Assembly: GCA_022749755.1 (NCBI GenBank)
Contig: CM040450.1
Coordinates: forward strand, 4,702,913 to 4,766,912
Origin: Azadirachta indica
Lineage: Eukaryota; Streptophyta; Magnoliopsida; Sapindales; Meliaceae
Direction of reading: 5' to 3'
DNA: 64,000 bases
Positions 58,669 to 64,000 of this stretch are shown piece by piece (within the stretch, counting starts at the first letter, position 1; each line of letters starts with the position of its first letter). The notes beneath the pieces are model-generated. The model searched no databases. It had not been told where the DNA came from and was given only the letters and a program-made list of their open reading frames with translations. Made by a program: the position numbers and the translations under genes.

Positions 58669-60267
58669 TAGTTAGTTTTAGAATATCAAATAAAATTGAT
58701 GGGATATTAATCAAAATTTAGGGAGGTGATAAGGTATTAGGCCTAAAAATAGGGGGCGCGAAGAGTTCTCCCATAAAAATAAAACTATGAAATTAAAATA
58801 GATAGAATGTTTGATTACAATATTAGCTATTAAGTGATAATAATGTGGTATTAGTTAGGTTAACTACAACAACATTTAGAATGATACCAAATTAGAAAGT
58901 GGGTTTGATTTTTTTTTAATTATTTTAAAAAATAAATAAATAAATAAATAAATAAAAATGATAAGAGTAATAGAAATATGTTAAATCAAGAAGAAAAATC
59001 AAAGTATTTTTAAAATTAAGCTAAAATACAAACAAACTATCCTAAATACTACTATCAAGTGAAAGACCTTTACAATTCAAACCAAACTTTTTATTATCTT
59101 TAGCAAAGCAACAATAACAAGTCTCAAACCCACCAAATCTAATCAATATGCAAGCTATTAATGGAATGGGGTCATTGATGCACTTCCAAAGAAAAATATG
59201 CCACCTTTATTTTGTTCAGTTTAGGTGAAGTTTTAACACAAAAATGAGATCATTGAATCAAGATTTGGCTGTTCTTCGACCCTCATTCATTCATAAGAAA
59301 TTTGATGCAAGCACAAAGGTAGGTACGTAGAGCCTTACAACATTCATTAATGCAACAAATTTTGCATTCATATGAAATGTACCTAAAATCAAAAGTATAT
59401 TAAATTTCACATGCCATCACTCAATTTTCCAATTCTAAACAATTCCCCTGCCATACTTTTCTCAAGAATGATATTAATCTAACTCATTGATAATTTTTCT
59501 TTTAAAATAATATATATAGATCATTAATGAAAATCAATAAACGTTTAACTAAAAAGGTTACATTATCCATGTAAATAAAACAACATTATGACATCTTAAT
59601 AATAGGAAACTAAATTAAGTTAAAACTCAACTTTAAATTAGTTCATATATTAATATATATATATATATATACATATAATGTAAATAAATGAATCTTTTAA
59701 AATAATATATCGTTCATTAACGGAAATCAATAAATGTTTAATTAGAGGGGTTACGTTATTCATGTGAATAAAATAACATCACGACATCCTAATAATAGAA
59801 AATTAAATTAGGTTGAAACTCATCTTTAAATTAGTTCATGTATTAATATATATAATATAAATAAATAAATAGTAATAGAGATTATACTTTTTTATGATTT
59901 GGTAGTATTGGTTAAATAAAAATACAAATTTTTTTTTCTCACTTTGTAATTATCTTTTTTATGTTAAAATGTAATCTTTATTTCAGTTTTTGCGATTAAT
60001 TAATTTTTTAAGTATGATTTTTAAAAATAAAGATAACGATTAGAATTGTTGATAATAATAATGAAAGGGCATATCAAGATCTACTTAGAACGAACGAGTC
60101 TAATCATAGCCAATACATTGAATCAGATGACAAATTTTGATGTAATATGTTACGTGATTATCATATACAAATATACAGAATTTTAAACAACAGGCAGAGA
60201 GCATCATAGATGATGTAAGGCACTATCACCTGAAGGAAACTCCTTGCGGGCCCCGCATGACCCAACG
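58669..60267. other. AT-rich intergenic DNA left of the kinesin promoter
   Basis: Contains an AAAT run (58931-58957), a 195-bp tandem duplication (59498-59880) and a TA run near 59651-59671. No coding sequence recognised. Confidence 0.5.
59498..59880 (+). repeat. Two-copy 195-bp tandem duplication
   Basis: Copy 1 starts at 59498 and copy 2 at 59693, both with TCTTTTAAAATAATATAT. Shared landmarks include CATTAATGAAAATCAATAAA / CATTAACGGAAATCAATAAA, GGTTAC.TTAT.CATGT.AAT and TTTAAATTAGTTCAT. Divergence is moderate, by eye well under one difference in five bases. Confidence 0.85.
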
Positions 60268-60350
60268 TCTAACGGCAACACAAATTCGAATGTAACGCCC
60301 ATTTAATTTAATTCAAGGAAAAAACAAAACAAAAATTCTCCCAACGGTCA
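60268..60350 (+). promoter_or_regulatory. Two MSA elements in the kinesin promoter
   Basis: 60340-60350 reads CCCAACGGTCA, an 11/11 match to the mitosis-specific activator consensus YCYAACGGYYA. 60268-60278 reads TCTAACGGCAA, a 10/11 match. They lie about 170 and 240 bp upstream of the ATG, as in cyclin B and mitotic kinesin promoters. MYB3R proteins bind this motif, predicting G2/M-phase expression. Confidence 0.7.
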
Positions 60351-60520
60351 AATGCTTTTTAAACAAGAGGGAGGGAGTTCCCAAGTTCTTGTTCTCGTCA
60401 TCTTCTTCTCTTCTGAGACTCTCATCCACTCTCTCTCTGTAACAAATTCTTACAAATCCCTTCAAATTTATCACTTTCTCTGAAAATTTTTCCAACAAAT
60501 TCGAGAATTTTTTAGCTCTG

Positions 60521-63500
60521 ATGGAAACTTTGAACTTCTCAATGAACACACCTTCAAAACCCGTGATCATCCCAAATTCGTCCTCTAAGGTTAGGGTAGT
60601 CGTTAGGGTTCGCCCGTTTCTCCCTCAAGAAATTGCAGCGAAAAATGGCCAGCCAAAGTCCTGTATTTCAGTCATTGATAAAAATTTGGAATCTTGCAAT
60701 GAAGTTGCTGTTCATCTTAAAGATCCTTATACTAGGTGAGTACTGTGTTACTGCATTTCTTCTTCTGCGTTTCGGATTTCAAGTTTTAATTGAGGGTTTG
60801 TTCTTTCTGTAGCCGAAATGAGTGCTATCAGTTGGATTCATTCTTTGACCAAGAGGATGAGAATGTTGGCAAAATATTCTACAATGAAGTGAATCCACTG
60901 CTTCCAGGGATCTTTCATGGCTGCAACGCTACGGTTTTTGCATATGGGGCCACTGGGAGTGGTAAAACCTATACAATGCAGGTACGCGTTTGTCTTTGTT
61001 GAATTGCTGTTTGGTTACAGAGAAAGTTGAATGAAACCAAGAAGGGAACCATGAATTTTATGATCCATGTTGTCCTTTTGCTGGAAATTTGACAAATTCA
61101 CATCTAACTGAGTAAAATGGATGGATTAATCACTGAATTTGGTGGTGTTGGGTTACCAGCAAGGGAAATATCTGAGCTTATGGTTTCTAGTTTCATCTGT
61201 GAGACAACAAACTTGAAATTTAGATTACTGAAATGTGACAAATTGGACTCTTATTAAATCATACAACTGGATTTGTGCGATAAACAGGAAATTTTATCCC
61301 TAATAATGGGAAATTAAGAGTTCACGGTATCGGCTTGTCTAGTATGCTAAATGCTCGTCGCAGTAAATAACAGGCCAGCTTTATTTTTCTTGGAATTAAT
61401 GGTTTTAGTATCATGTAGAATAAAATCATACCGGTGAAGGTAATGAGGATGTGTTTTCTGCTACAGGGTACTGACGAGATGCCAGGCCTAATTTCGTTGG
61501 CTATGTCCACAATTCTATCTATGTGTCAGAGCACAGGAAGCACAGCAGAGATTTCATACTATGAAGTCTACATGGACAGGTGCTATGATCTTTTAGAAAT
61601 CAAAGCAAAGGAAATTGCAATTTTTGATGACAGAGATGGCCAAATACATCTCAAGGGACTCTCTCAAGTCCCTGTTAATTCAATGACAGAATTTCAGGAG
61701 ATATTCTTCCACGGAATTCAAAGACGGAAAGTCGCACACACAGGACTGAATGATGTTTCTAGTAGGAGCCATGGTGTGCTTGCGATATCTGTTTCTACTC
61801 CTCTGGGTGATGATTCTGGGACTGCTTTTACAGGAAAGCTGAACCTAATAGACTTAGCAGGTTATATCTGGACCCTTTTAGTAACTAACTGCCTTCGGAT
61901 ATTTAGTTGTTTTGTGTACATAGCAGAAAAGGGTTTTTGGCTGGTATCTCCAATTTTTTATCTGGATTTGTCATTTTTATCAGGCAATGAAGATAATAGA
62001 AGGACCTGCAATGAAGGAATTCGTCTGCTAGAAAGTGCCAAGATCAACCAGTCGTTGTTTGCATTGTCAAATGTGATATTTGCACTGAATAACAACAAAC
62101 CCCGAGTCCCATACAGAGAAAGCAAATTGACCCGTATATTGCAAGACTCTCTCGGAGGGACAAGTCGCACCTTGATGGTTGCTTGTCTGGTAATAATTTA
62201 TGTATTGGCTTTTGAATGTGACAACACTCATATTTTCATACTTAATATCCCATTACTAAATCTCAAAATTGAATTTGAGTATACTTTTTCATCAATAGAA
62301 TCCGGGAGAGTATCAAGAATCTGTTCACACCGTTAGCTTGGCTGCTAGGTCACGCCATATTACAAACTCAGTTCCTTCAGCCAAGAAACTTGAGACCCCA
62401 ATGGTTAAAGTTGACATGGAAGCAAAATTGCAAGCATGGCTTGACTCCAAAGGCAAGACAAAGAGTGCACAAAGAATGGCGACATTTGGTTCTCCATTTG
62501 TGGGTAAAACTCCTACTTCCATAAGCTCAGTCAAGAAAACCATTTATCACAGCAGTGTAAAAGTCAAATCTTCTACCAACCGTGGCGCTTCTAATACTGA
62601 AGACAGGTATAGGGAAGAGAATAGTAAATTTCTTATCATATAACCTAATTTAGATTCCCATAATTTATTGCTGTTTTACTCGTATGCAGATTATGTGTTC
62701 CTTTCAGGACCTTACTCATCAGTGAAGGTCAAGGTGATTCTTGCTTGGAGGTAAGTTCTAGAACTCAGTATAGGATGCTCTGTTTATTACCCTTAGCAAC
62801 CAATACCTCTATTTTATCCTTAATCTCTAAAAGATCAGTGCTTACAACAAAATTTCTTGAGCATAGTCTAATTTAAATACTGAATGATACATAATTCATG
62901 GTAGAATATTGATTGTCACAAGCTAGAAGATTAAAAAGAATGCTTGGTTTTGTGAAGGATTACGGTTTCAAAAAATTTAAGATGCGAGGTTAAGGCTATA
63001 TGAGATTTTATTGTATCGAATTTATGAATCATCGCAGAGTTTGAACCATACGGTTGCCAACAATATAAAAGAGACAACTGCAGATAGTAATGAAATTGTA
63101 TCTGAATCAACTAGACAGTTACCTGGTATGTTGCTTCTCTATGAGACTTGTTGAAATAAAAATGTTGTTTTAGATGTTAGTGTATCAAATTGGATTGGTT
63201 TGACGCTTTCTAGTCATTTTATAGGGTTTTCTGAGGTTGTCGATGAACCATCAGAAGAGAAGGCAACTTTTGTCAACTCTGTGGCATCTTCACCAAATTG
63301 TGAGTCAAAAACTGCAATGCAAAGTCCTTTTAGAAAAGCACTCTCCCCAATCAATTTCAACATAAATGCAAAGCACCATGATAAACTATCAGGCGCAGAT
63401 CAGCATTGTCTAGAAGTTGAACCAAAGACCCCTAAAACAACAGCTTCTACTGTGACAAGTGCAAACAACAAATTACAACCAATCGATACCCCACTTGATA

Positions 63501-64000
63501 AATTCAGTGCTTGGAGTTCTTGTTTGAAGGTACATGAGATACAACTAAGAGCATAATCTGTTTTTTAACCACTTGTTTTTGTTTCTGATTGCTTTAAATT
63601 TGATGTGCAGAGCTCTCTTGTACAAGAATACATTGATTTTCTGAACACAGCCAGCAGGTAATTCTGTATCCCTTGCCGTTCCATGTGCCCCTTATATGCA
63701 TTTTTATTTATGCATATTAAAATTTGCAATTGGCTTTTATATTTGCAGAGAAGAGCTAATGGAATTAAAGGTATGCAGTGGGCTGATGAATTCTTTTCAA
63801 GCAATGCAACATAATTTTTCGTTCACTCTTTTTATTGATCTTCTTGAGTGTCATTCAGGGAATTGGACAGAAATTGGCAGATTACATATGTGAACTCAGG
63901 GAAACAAGTCCCTTAAAATCGGTAAGTAAAGTTTGTGAGAGAACAATTTTAAGTTTGTTTGTATGCAGTAACACTGAGATCAAAATCTGCAACTTTTTTT
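60521..64000 (+). CDS. KIN-10-type kinesin with helix-hairpin-helix tail (3' partial)
   Basis: Microtubule motor related to plant KIN-10B/C and animal KIF22/Kid. Exons seen: 60521-60735, 60813-60981, 61467-61860, 61984-62189, 62299-62606, 62690-62750, 63038-63125, 63225-63529, 63611-63657, 63749-63770, 63859-63921; it continues past the edge. 626 residues are reconstructed. The N-terminal motor shows [21 protein letters not shown] (P-loop, about residues 116-126), DVSSRSH (switch I, about 224-230), [11 protein letters not shown] (switch II; N replaces the usual Ser of DLAGSE) and [12 protein letters not shown] neck/tail of low complexity follows. The last exons encode [14 protein letters not shown] and [14 protein letters not shown], a ComEA-type helix-hairpin-helix that binds DNA in KIF22. 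By synteny the closest relative would be Arabidopsis KIN-10C. Intron 3 (61861-61983) is 123 nt with no in-frame stop. Confidence 0.92.

Overview
This is nuclear DNA from a flowering plant, almost certainly a eudicot. The genes are split by GT-AG introns, the spacers are very AT-rich, there are several classes of plant DNA transposon remnants, and every recognisable protein is a land-plant family member. No bacterial operon, CRISPR, rRNA or tRNA gene was seen. Exon structures below were built by hand from splice consensus and protein-family continuity. The reconstructed coding lengths of TRAPPC4, MBD, PRT6 and MYB3R are all divisible by three.

Layout. 1-379 (-): start of an ABCI20-type soluble ABC ATPase, running off the left edge. 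748-8422: a degenerate Mutator-like element (MULE) of about 7.7 kb with a broken transposase (+) and a broken DUF1985/Ulp1-protease gene (-), sitting in the divergent promoter between the ABC gene and TRAPPC4. 8516-10144 (+): TRAPPC4. 10851-13686 (-): a BIK1/PBL-type receptor-like cytoplasmic kinase with an apparent one-base frameshift. 20109-21182 (+): ASYMMETRIC LEAVES1 (R2R3 MYB). 21738-23123: a 1.4 kb foldback element. 24170-26718 (-): a methyl-CpG-binding-domain protein. 27132-27826: a hAT-type MITE with a perfect 8-bp target duplication. 28147-30112 (-): pieces of an unrecognised, probably decayed gene. 30862-31489 and 58000-58665: two copies of one Tourist-like MITE family. 37468-49846 (+): PRT6, the N-degron E3 ligase, in 17 exons. 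52238-55990 (-): a three-repeat MYB (MYB3R). 60521-64000 (+): a KIN-10-type kinesin with a helix-hairpin-helix tail, cut by the right edge.

From memory of the Arabidopsis map, the order ABCI20 - TRAPPC4 - NAK/PBL11 - PRT6 - MYB3R5 - KIN-10C matches a short stretch of chromosome 5 (At5g02270 to At5g02370). AS1 and the MBD gene look like extra genes relative to that block. The clearest functional link is on the right. The kinesin has a perfect mitosis-specific activator (MSA) site about 170 bp upstream of its ATG, and its divergent neighbour encodes the type of factor that binds MSA sites.

I found no convincing new multi-gene system. The most noteworthy signals are symmetric CTCGAG clusters inside the MULE, the kinase frameshift, the foldback next to AS1, the MSA/MYB3R/kinesin arrangement and a stop-free in-frame intron in the kinesin switch II region.
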